This document shows positions 26,783 to 35,000 of a DNA stretch of 35,000 nt, piece after piece. The DNA is taken from the NCBI GenBank assembly GCA_015478945.1, contig JABUQX010007577.1, positions 1 through 35,000 of the forward strand, read 5' to 3'. This DNA is from Trachelipus rathkii (Eukaryota > Arthropoda > Malacostraca > Isopoda > Trachelipodidae). The notes beneath the pieces were generated by a model. That model saw only the letters and a list, made by a program, of their open reading frames with translations, was not told where the DNA came from and did not search any database. The first letter of the stretch is position 1. Each line of letters begins with the position of its first letter. A program made the position numbers and the translations under genes.

Positions 26783-26968
26783 TCACCACTTGGCTCTACT
26801 CATGTAGAAAGCGTGGTCTTCTCTGTTCAAGTATGCGACGATCTTCTTATGTTTGGATGGGTTTTCGTTGGCTTCTAATGGTAATTTTGGTAAAATTCAG
26901 CTTCCAAAACCAAACACGGTAATGTTCAGCACGAAATTGCAGCTTCGAACATCTGCATTAATGGTCAT
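26783..26968 (-). pseudogene. Possible degraded coding segment, unrecognised
   Basis: On the - strand an ATG at 26966-26968 opens 23 codons to a TGA at 26897-26899. The same frame then continues for 37 codons to a TGA at 26783-26785. The downstream part reads like ordinary protein (for example KHKKIVAYLNREDHAFY), rich in K, N, E and H. Base composition here is balanced in G and C, unlike the extreme G bias on both sides. That suggests a different history, such as an inserted or conserved piece. No family was recognised, and the + strand also has a 50-codon open frame here. Confidence 0.25.
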
Positions 26969-28235
26969 AAAATAAAAATAAATGTCCTTTGAGGGCATTT
27001 AAAATGATAGATAATAGGGTTGTCCTAATATTATCATAACAAAGATCATGTTAGTACTATTTGGTTAAGAGATGTAAGGAGTAGGTCGTGCTTGAATGAT
27101 AAGGTAATTAGAGTTTATTCAGAAATGTAGGTGTTTACATGGTGTGGTAGGATTTATAAGAATAAGATATGTAGGGGATATTTGGCTGATGTACGGTCTT
27201 TTAGCCTATGTAAGTGTTTGGAGTGGCTCTTGGTGATATGTAGGTGAGAATGATGCGATGCTGCTCTCTGGAATGGGGTGCTCCAGTTGGGGCGACAACC
27301 TCATAAATGATAGATATGGAATGGAACATGATATGTGTGCAAGGGGGTATTACTGTCTGTCTACGATAGTCTCCGCAGCACTTGACTCTTGGCTCAGTAT
27401 AATTATCAGATAAGTCTCCTTGGCGGAAACACGAGAAATAACATAGGAGTGTATGGATTGGGAGAGCGCGGCTTTGGTACTGAAAAGTGGATATAGAATT
27501 ATGGAAATTAAATTTGTTTGGTTTATTGTTAAATATGGATTTGTGCCAATTAACAATTGCTCTATGGAACTTGGCAAGGGCCTTTTTGGTACCATTAAAT
27601 TCAAATAAGATGAAATAAAAATAAGGTTTTGTAATGATAAGATGTCATATTAAAATAGATCAGGTTTGTTTAAGTAAATTCTCAGAATTAAAGGTTCAGG
27701 CCAGGATTATATTGGTCTGCTAGATTTTTGTAGTTAGAATTGTTGTTGTGTGTGAGAAAGGAATCAGATTGAAGTTAAATAACTGGTCCTTATGAATATA
27801 ATGATATGTATGGTGGATGGGTGGAGATATGGTTTTCAATGTGGCTGAAGGAATAAGTGTATATCTGGAGAAGGGAAACATAAACCAGAATATATTGAGG
27901 TTGACGTTGATAGAGTAAAGGAGATAACTGTGATATATATAAGGGCCACTGCAGTATCTTAGTAAACGGTTCATAGCAGTTAACTTACGGGAGCGGTGTC
28001 CCAAGTAAGTAAAGTTGGATGAAGAGAGAGGGGAACGCATAAGGGAAGTAAAAATTCCTTTTTAAGGGGTTTGTGACTATATATGTGTGGGACTAGTTTG
28101 ATAACAGGAGTGAATTAATGGATTTTGGTTCTAAGGTGCGAGGATTCACGGCAATGTGGGCCGAGAAGCGATAGCTATAATGTAACTTAGAGATTTTAAC
28201 CAGCGAATATTTAGGGGATTAGCTCTAACCTCAAG
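26969..28235. other. G-biased non-coding DNA
   Basis: No supported gene. The - strand frames at 27350-27604 and 27720-28040 (84 and 106 codons) lie in the G-biased block and are attributed to low stop frequency on the C-rich strand. Confidence 0.55.
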
Positions 28236-28307
28236 ATGGCGGGATCGCTACGTCAACTACATGACGGGATAAATTGGATTATTGCCTTAAAAAATTTATA
28301 TCACTAG
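28236..28307 (+). CDS. Very short ATG frame in a strong start context
   Basis: AAGATGGCGGG surrounds the ATG, matching a good Kozak context (A at -3, G at +4) and the YY1-type core AAGATGGCGG. The frame encodes 23 residues beginning MAGSLRQLHDG before a TAG. Possible readings are a first exon, a regulatory YY1-like site, or chance. No downstream splice donor stands out. Confidence 0.12.
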   Translation: MAGSLRQLHDGINWIIALKNLYH

Positions 28308-28930
28308 ATGGGTACTAAGATAGGGGTTTAATGATTACTTTTAGTAACCAGGAGCAGTGTATGGTGAAGACATATTAAAGTTCATCCTTTCATAGAGGGA
28401 TGATAGGTTTTATTATTAGGCGTATTGATGGATATAGTAGGTATTTAAGGGGGGGTAATTAGTATACACAGGTTTATTATTATTATCGGTTGGGCGGTTT
28501 GGGGATATATGAGGGTGTGACGAAAATTAATAGACTGAATTGATTGATAATTAATTATAAAGTTATATGGTTCACTATTTATACTTAATATAGGATATAG
28601 GCTGTTCAGGAGAATGGAACAGGATTTGGATATTATTAGTGCGTTTGGTAATAGTATGGAGGTGTCGGAAGTTGTGATCGGGGTTGGTTAGTTGTATGGT
28701 AAGTTAAATTTAATTATGTTTACTGGATCAGTATGTTAGGAGGTGAGTGTTTGGGGTATATAGGTTGGAGACGTGGAGGAGATATATATAGCGTCAATAT
28801 AAACGTAAATAAGATTGGGGGAGATGGGTAATTTATTTTTGGAGTGGAAGGGAAGTACTTTACTTGAAATGAAGTCGTTCGTTGGAAGGTACTATATTTA
28901 ATAATGTTTTTTATAAGTAGATGATGGTTG
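28308..28930. other. G-biased non-coding DNA, right end of the block
   Basis: No gene is seen. G to C is 21 to 3 at 28621-28680. The bias fades near 28.9 kb as the DNA becomes AT-rich. Confidence 0.65.
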
Positions 28931-29769
28931 ATAGTTATTATATACTTAAATATATAGCTAATAAATTATAATATATATTATATATTTAAATATTTATGAT
29001 TATATTTTATACCATTGATATTTAATATTAGTTTAATATATGATATAATATTTAAAAAGTTAGGTAGGGTTTTAGGTTTTATTATGGGTCGAGTAGGGAG
29101 GTTTTTGAATACTAGTAGGGTATAATATATACTATAAGTTATTGACAAGCAATATTACAAGCATATATAAAATTATACATATTAATATAGCCATATATAT
29201 TTATAAGCAAAGTTCTAGTTGATCATTTTAGGAAATGACAGAAGGATTATAAATGGATTGCAAAGATCATTGAAAGAGTATTTGAGTGAACGCTGTATTT
29301 AGTTCACTACTATATATAAGTATGGCAATTATAATATTTTATATATAGAGGGCATATATAATTATTAAAATATCTTATTATGGGTGATATAAATTACTAA
29401 GATATAGTAATCCTGGTTTTTTAGCTATTCACTAGTAAATAACATCAACTTACCTCACGTAACCTATATATAATATATATATATAGAAAGTAAAGAAACG
29501 TTAATGTTACTATATCAAACGTTACAACCTATATATGATTAACTTAGCCATATATATAAGAAAAGAAGATAACTCAAGCCAGATAATAAATATAAAAGTA
29601 TATGCAGTTTATATTATGTAATTATATATAGTAATGTTGTTATATATATATATATTAATAATATATAGTTAATAGTTAAGTATATATAATAAAGTGATGT
29701 TAGAAAAACTAAATAAGAATAAAATTATAATAATTATAACTTATTGTAAATAATATATGAGAAACATTA
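28931..29769. other. AT-rich spacer with short (AT)n tracts
   Basis: No gene is seen. Short tracts of alternating AT recur, for example 29465-29485 and 29640-29668. TATATATAAG-like words occur several times. Confidence 0.65.
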
Positions 29770-29970
29770 TATAATCCGGCGATACCTCGTACGTAGTATT
29801 ATCCTCACTAGTCACGAACTAAAATATGTCCTTACCTGGAATGGTAAGGGGGGATAGTTGGAGCGTTCTTAGTAGCTTATCCCCACCCGCGGTGAAAGTA
29901 AGAGTCTTTACGTATCTTAGTATATAAGAGATTACTATTATTACTCTCCCGGGAGCTCGGCCTAGGCGGT
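29770..29970. other. GC-rich structured island with adjacent hairpins
   Basis: Two perfect inverted repeats lie directly side by side. The first is CCTTACC (29830-29836) with GGTAAGG (29843-29849) around a 6-base loop. The second is GGGGATA (29850-29856) with TATCCCC (29878-29884) around a 21-base loop. Downstream, CTCCCGGGAG (29946-29955), GAGCTC (29953-29958) and GCCTAGGC (29960-29967) are perfect palindromes packed into 22 bases. The island sits between the G-biased and C-biased blocks. It could be a structured RNA gene, a regulatory or replication element, or chance. Confidence 0.35.
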
Positions 29971-30160
29971 ATATATATTTACTAGCCATCAATATATATA
30001 TATATATATTATATATATACGCTCAAATGCAGAAGAGCTTATCACATGAACCTAATATTAATTATATATAATTATATATATATTAATATATATATATATA
30101 TTATAGAAAATTTAGGTTATATTATTATTATTTATATATTATTATTATTATTATTATTCC
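29971..30160. repeat. (AT)n and (ATT)n tracts
   Basis: Tracts lie at about 29991-30019 and 30058-30104, with an ATT-type trinucleotide tract at about 30118-30158. About 40 bases of non-repeat sequence separate the first two. Confidence 0.9.
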
Positions 30161-32061
30161 AAAATCAAATTTGTTAATCTACGCATTCAAAATCAATAAA
30201 GCAAAGTTTATTAAAATACAAACTGATTCTTTCATGTTACTATTCAATATCACACGTGGCCAATTTGTTTGTAAAACCATTAGATGTAAACAAACGTTCG
30301 ATTTTATTAGCCCGAATTTCGTGCTAAAATCTGAATTTATGACTATTTTCTTATCGATGCGGTTAGCACTAAAATGGAACACTTTAAAGATACTTGCGAA
30401 CTTTATAAATGTAAACTTCACTACACAACTACTCCCTTCCTTTAGTGTGGCAAAATTATACACCAAAAAAACTATGCTCACGTCGACCACTCCGACCATG
30501 ACCTCACATCTAAAACCACAGATCTATCTTATTAGGGCCTCGATTATAGCTGACCAGATCTCCGCTCCTGCTAGCTATAACACAACGGAATCGCCAGTTA
30601 GGTTATTAGCTTTGCTAGCATCACTCGAGTTCCTTTCCAACTCACACACACACTTCCAGACACGACCTCTTACACAAAACTGACACTAGACAACAAACGC
30701 ACTCACAGCTACGAGACTTATCTCAAACAGGCGAAAAGGGGAAGTATCTATCGTACATCAAATACCGAATCATATTCTTATCACTTTGTCCGCACGTAAT
30801 TATAAACTTTAGCAATGGCAAATATGCTGACATGACGTGTTGTTTCCTCCCTCTAAAAGGTCTCAGACTATGGATTCATCAGTTACATTCTCACCTCATC
30901 AACGGCATAAACATCATACATAAACCCTATTCTAGTCTAGTACCATAGCACTTTTGCTGGGATCTGAGAACTAAGTCAGATCTGGATTCGAATCTATCTT
31001 TTTCCATCTATTTGGACACATTCTTGTAATTCTTATCCAAACCTTGTGTGCAAATACTACGAAGTATGGTGGAAGGACAACGAAAAACAATGTAATTTTC
31101 GTCTGTATCTTCATAGATACATTCCTTAGAATCTTTAATATTTTATATAGGTACCAAAAGATAAAAAATTTTGAGTAATATATAGCAAAATTCTCATTCA
31201 TTCTTTTTGCTGTACTGTGTATGTAAGTATCCGTTCTCATATGTTATGTTCTTCTCACAATAAACGTTGAGTATTAATGGGGTTAAATATAATTCGGATC
31301 AAAAAATACAGTAATACACTCAATTGCCATATCTGTCGGACCTCTATTGGTAAAGTATCAACTAGGACTTAACGCATATTAAATTTATAAACATCCGGGA
31401 AGCCCTGTTCTTCAATCGTGGTCGGGGTGGTTGGTTTACTTGTGTGTCTGTTTTAGCACCTTTCAGAAAGTCGTACGCGCACAAGCAAGGATAGTGAGAG
31501 ACGCTAACTGCGGGTATGCAAAGTATTCACCATGCTTTAAACTACCCTCATTCCGGTCGGTTTCACGCGGGACAACTCCCTCGTTTCGATGAGTTATAAT
31601 GTCGCATGCGCGTTCGAAGCGAACTAGATTCTGCGTCTATATTCTTCAGCGTATCGTTTTATCAATCTCATTTATTTCTGTCATGCCACTTTACTGAACT
31701 CTCACTGGCATGAAAAGAAGCGTATTCCGTAGGGTAGTGTGCTATAGAGTGTAGCTAATCAACATTCAAAGACAGACGTAACCTTGTACTAACGAAATTA
31801 CAGTACCTGGCATCACAATAAGGGTGTAATGTGCTCGGACGCTATGCTCCAGGGTGTCACTTGATAGGGAGTAAGTCTTATCCTGCTCCTCCACAATTAA
31901 TACTCTATAAAGATGTCTGAAAAGAGATAAACTCATAAGTGGAGGGATAAGTCTGGATTGCAAAATATTATCGTACTATAACCGTGGCTCTCACACATAT
32001 GACACACTCACGTATGGTAATTGTAATTAATAAATGTTAATATATAGTTGACGAATTTCCT
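30161..32061. other. C-biased block without a supported gene
   Basis: C exceeds G on the + strand (20 to 7 at 30661-30720). A 170-codon + strand frame (30171-30683) is the longest in the window. It has no recognisable domain, its complement is also open over 106 codons (30179-30499), and low G content makes TAG and TGA rare. It is therefore not called as a gene. A GC-richer patch with several CpG lies at 31390-31650 without recognised content. Confidence 0.5.
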
Positions 32062-32420
32062 CATATATATATATATACTATATATATATATATTCTTATA
32101 TGATATATTATTATCTATATATATATATATATATATACTATATAAATATGTATTTATAGTATATATAATTATATATATAATATTATATATAATATATATA
32201 ATATATATATATATATATACTATTATCTATATATTATATATATTAATATATATATATATATAATATATATATATATTATATATATATATATATTGTAATT
32301 ATTTATATATATAAATTTAAATAAAAATTATTATATATTATTATATATATATATACTATATATATATATATATTAAAAAATATATATTGATATAATATAT
32401 ATATATATACTTTATATATA
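32062..32420. repeat. Long irregular (AT)n array
   Basis: About 360 bases, the longest AT array in the window, with repeated phase breaks and a few C-containing interruptions (ATACTATA). Confidence 0.95.
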
Positions 32421-32862
32421 CAAACTTGGGTAGTTCATCATTAAAGTATTTAAATACATTTTGTAAAATAAGGAAAAATATAAAATTCCAAAAAACTATG
32501 CGAATGATTACACATAAATTTTCTGCTTAGAAAAAAAAATGTATGGAAAGAAAAAGAAATTTTTAAATATTTAGTTTTTCTATTTTTCCTTTTTTGTCCT
32601 AAATATTTCACTTGCGTTTTTTTTAATAAACGATTGCCGATTTTGTCAGAATGGATGCCTCTAATTCCCCTTTAGACCATATTGACTCAGAGAATACCAA
32701 ATTGAATTGTGAATATGGAAATAAATAAGAGAAAAAGGAAAAAGAGGAAAAAAATGAAAAATAAAGATTGGCCACTGCGGCCTTCATTCATATTATATAG
32801 TTTCCCATATTTGCATGTTTATGCGCGAGGTACTGACTATTGTATATATATCTTCCGCGCAT
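32421..32862 (+). other. Unique segment with a possible start exon and basic run
   Basis: An ATG at 32651-32653 has a strong start context (AGAATGG: A at -3, G at +4) and is preceded by a pyrimidine tract and CAG. The frame encodes 25 hydrophilic residues (MDASNSPLDHIDSENTKLN...) to a TAA at 32726-32728. In the +1 frame, from 32709, a strongly basic run follows (NKRKRKKRKKMKNKD), like a nuclear localisation signal. The two halves could belong to one protein split by a one-base error or mutation. No family was recognised. The A-rich context makes lysine runs easy to get by chance. Confidence 0.25.
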
Positions 32863-32865
32863 GTA

Positions 32866-32939
<74 letters not shown>

Positions 32940-33079
32940 ATATATATATATATTTATATTTATAATATATATATTATATATATATAAATATTATATATAT
33001 ATATACTAATTATATATATATATATATATATATATACAAGATTATATATATATATATTATATTATATTATATATAAATA
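32863..33079. repeat. Irregular (AT)n array
   Basis: About 215 bases of alternating TA with phase breaks, separating two unique segments with exon-like signals. Confidence 0.95.
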
Positions 33080-33089
33080 ATGCTTGCGT

Positions 33090-33122
33090 TTTAACTTTAA
33101 CTTTGCACTTTAACTTTATGTG
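33090..33122 (+). repeat. Short tandem of a TTAACTTT unit
   Basis: The word ACTTTAACTTT occurs twice with 1-2 bases of variation (CACTTTAACTTTATG following TTTTAACTTTAACTTTGC). This is a minor degenerate tandem next to an AT array. Confidence 0.5.
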
Positions 33123-33327
33123 TTTTCATTATTATTTTTACCTCATTGAAATTTTATATGTTTGTGCGCATTATCAAATGCCCCCAAATATGCATACATT
33201 TGAAACATGGTTAATGTTTTTTAGCTGCCATCTTTAATACATACTTTCTCACTCCGTGTTAGCGGCGGGAAGTAATGTAGTACTCATTATAACTTTGTAA
33301 AAATTTTTAATTTATGTTCGTATTTTT

Positions 33328-33696
33328 ATGTTAAGATTAGCACGAGCACAACTTTTTAGCCATAGTCGAAATGCAAATAATGATATAAACCCGTCTGTTG
33401 AGATACTCTTTCTGCAGATTAAATTAACAATAGAAGAATCAGAAGAAAAATCTCACTCAAGATTACTCTCTCCAGAATCTCCAAACTTAGAAAACGCAGC
33501 TTTCGGCATGAGAGGTAAATTTCAAGGAAGGGGCTGCGACTTCCGAATTTCGATACAAATTTTCGCAAAAAGAAGAGTCAGTAAGGGGTGGTAAACGCGC
33601 TGGAAAGTCCGTGACTACTAATTCGCCTAAGAAGAGAGAGTATCTCAACAAAAGGAACATTTAATACATTGAATATTTTATTTTATGTTGAATAAA
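33328..33696 (+). pseudogene. Exon-like segment, possibly the 3' end of a gene
   Basis: Frame 1 is open from an ATG at 33328 to 33594 (88 codons). Inside it, CTCTTTCTGCAG ending at 33417 is a good acceptor, and AGAG|GTAAAT with GT at 33515-33516 is a good donor, giving a possible 97-base exon rich in E and S. A second frame, offset by one base, is open from 33512 to a TAA at 33662-33664 (50 codons, highly charged, with SPKKREYLNKR near its end). A polyadenylation signal AATAAA lies at 33691-33696, 27 bases after the stop. Options are real spliced exons, one coding stretch broken by a frameshift, or coincidence. No family was recognised. Confidence 0.3.
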
Positions 33697-33750
33697 AACC
33701 TCATTCAAAATATGGATTTTTAAATAACAACCATTCCTCTTATATAGGGT

Positions 33751-33785
33751 GCTTGCTCTTAAAAGAAGCCACCAAACTAGCAAGC
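33751..33785. repeat. Small inverted repeat GCTTGCT/AGCAAGC
   Basis: A perfect 7-bp stem (33751-33757 with 33779-33785) surrounds a 21-base loop, just before an (AT)n array. Confidence 0.4.
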
Positions 33786-33796
33786 CTCGTCCTCCA

Positions 33797-34003
33797 TTAT
33801 ATATATTATATATATATATATTTCTATATATATAACTAATATAATATATATATATATATTATATATATATATATATATTATTATATAATTATATTATATA
33901 TAATATTATATATTATATATATATATAAATATATTAAATATTGTAATATATAATTATATATATATATATAATTAATATATATAGTATATATTATATAATA
34001 TAT

Positions 34004-34040
<37 letters not shown>
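33797..34040. repeat. Irregular (AT)n array at the transposon flank
   Basis: About 245 bases of alternating TA with phase breaks. It ends in a clean run of ATs directly at the presumed end of the Tc1 element. Tc1-type elements insert at TA dinucleotides, so an AT array is an abundant target. Confidence 0.95.
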
Positions 34041-34042
<2 letters not shown>

Positions 34043-34273
34043 CTACTTGTCAAAATTAACGTACCACTGGCTTATATGACGTTAACAGGATACAATAAGA
34101 CCCAAAACTCTGTGTAACTTTATTGTATAAATAACATATCATCAGGAATACATTACACAGTGGTTCGATTGTCGTGGGGCCCTAAGAATCTCCTGGCCCT
34201 GTATGTGGCCGATGTGTTTCCTCCAACGTGGGGACTATATAGCGGTGAATGGTTCGTGTGTGGATGGTGTTAC
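34043..34273 (-). mobile_element. Presumed 3' end of the Tc1 element, non-coding
   Basis: This lies downstream of the transposase stop in the element's own direction and borders a TA at 34041-34042, the expected target dinucleotide. Within it TTAACGT (34056-34062) and ACGTTAA (34079-34085) form a 7-bp inverted repeat. The other terminal inverted repeat would lie beyond the right end of the window, so the exact element end is inferred, not proved. Confidence 0.5.
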
Positions 34274-35000
34274 TCAATAACATGTACGGTGACCTGTAGC
34301 ACGGATGACGGCTTGATATCGCCGTGGCAAGCTCTCAATGAGATGTCGAATGTCCTCACGAAAATCTGATCTCATTCCCGACGCACCGCCTTCCGCAGGA
34401 TCTGGAGGGTTCCTGGCGGTAGTTGCAGCTGTCGCAACAGCAGCTTCAACATGTCCCACACATGTTCAATTGGGCATAGGTCGGGAGTGTATGATGGCCA
34501 ATCCAATGTCCTGATTTGGATCGTCGTTAAGTATTCGATGACACATCTGGCCTTGTGTGGTCTTGCGTTATCATGCTTCAGGGCGAATCTATCACCGCAC
34601 GACATACGGGTCAAGGAAGTCTGCGATGCATCGTGCGACGATTATGGAATAACTGACATCAAGGACTTGCAACTCTGTACAACCTGTTATGCTTCCCCAA
34701 ACCATGAGAGATCCACCTCCAAATGGCATTACCTCCCAAATATTTCTTTGCGCGTACATATCATTAGGTTGTCGATAGACTCTGGATCGCTGATCGGAGG
34801 TGTAGAGACTGACTCTGAACTCATCAGTAAACAGCACATTAGCCCTATCGCCAACGGTCCAATGTAGGTGTTTCAGGGCAAATGTTAGTCGTGCCCGTCA
34901 ATGCTCCCTGGTGTGTCGTGGTCCTATAGTTGGCCTCCGTGGTCGTAAATTAAGTTCCGCGAATCGTCGACTTATTGTATTATCACTCATACGGGTCTCG
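34274..35000 (-). pseudogene. Tc1-type DD34E transposase, decayed, 5' end outside the window
   Basis: Tc1 transposases cut and paste their element by a DDE-type reaction in the nucleus. Here the coding strand is read from 35000 down. The first part (to about 34901) matches the second DNA-binding helix-turn-helix region (SRRFAELNLRPRRP). Then come VLFTDEF with the first Asp (codon 34823-34825), the FGGGSLMVWG motif, HDNARPH with the second Asp (34570-34572), and SPIEHVWD-like PIEHVWDML with Glu (34465-34467). Thirty-four residues separate the second Asp and the Glu. The product ends ATGHRTCY before a TGA (34274-34276). It is disabled: a TGA at 34898-34900, a frameshift at about 34592-34614, a TGA at 34372-34374 where the family has Trp, and a one-base loss at about 34361-34363. 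Sequencing error could explain the indels, less easily both stops. Confidence 0.93.

Noticed and set aside
27350..28040. Two - strand ORFs of 84 and 106 codons
   Set aside because: They lie on the C-rich strand of the G-biased block, where stops are depleted, and the products resemble no known family.
29060..29110. TTAGG-like words suggesting a telomeric repeat
   Set aside because: The words are degenerate and not in register. They are better explained by the general T/G richness of the block.
29830..29850. CTTACCTGG, the 5' end sequence of U1 snRNA
   Set aside because: The match stops after nine bases. The following GGTAAGG simply completes a hairpin with CCTTACC, and no Sm site or other U1 part follows.
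30171..30683. Longest ORF of the window (170 codons, + strand)
   Set aside because: No recognisable motif. The opposite strand is also open over much of it (30179-30499), and the low G content makes TAG and TGA rare. Not strong enough to call a gene.
32048..32987. ORFs of repeated Tyr-Ile residues
   Set aside because: They are translations of (AT)n arrays, not proteins.
34160..34867. + strand ORFs of 69 and 138 codons at the right end
   Set aside because: They are antisense shadows of the Tc1 transposase, which is clearly encoded on the - strand.

Overview
The window looks like AT-rich nuclear DNA of a metazoan, most likely an invertebrate. It holds long irregular (AT)n arrays, has almost no protein-sized ORFs, and carries the 3' part of a decayed DD34E Tc1-type DNA transposon at its right end. 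The transposase family fits arthropods or molluscs, but the sequence does not fix the species. No operons, ribosome-binding sites, CRISPR arrays, tRNA or rRNA genes were recognised.

Layout: 1-2.49 kb is AT-rich with more G than C on the + strand. About 2.5-7.5 kb is AT-rich with more C than G. An (AT)n array at 7.52-7.69 kb is followed by a G-biased block to about 8.88 kb, then C-biased DNA to about 13.8 kb. That block contains two short GC-rich islands (9.41 kb and 12.5-12.8 kb). From 13.8 to 21.2 kb, long AT arrays alternate with AT-rich filler. From 21.2 to about 28.9 kb there is an extreme G-over-C block, with 60-base lines holding 21-23 G and 0-5 C. About 28.9-29.77 kb is AT-rich. At 29.77-29.97 kb a small GC-rich island carries two adjacent hairpins and a cluster of perfect palindromes. 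It sits where the strand bias flips to C-over-G (30.17-32.0 kb). Three further AT arrays (32.06, 32.86 and 33.80 kb) separate unique segments with exon-like signals. The Tc1 remnant fills 34.04-35.0 kb.

The only gene called with confidence is the Tc1 transposase pseudogene. It keeps all three catalytic acidic residues but has two in-frame stops and two frameshifts, and it runs off the window end. Exon-like stretches on the + strand (32.65-32.82 and 33.33-33.70 kb) and a balanced-composition stretch on the - strand (26.78-26.97 kb) are candidates for a real or dead gene, but no protein family was recognised in them. Most of the other 60-170 codon ORFs are best explained by strand bias: a strand poor in A+G or in G has few stop codons in any frame.

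The most unusual property of the window is large-scale: kilobase blocks of very strong, alternating strand asymmetry, often bounded by AT arrays. No complete new system could be demonstrated.
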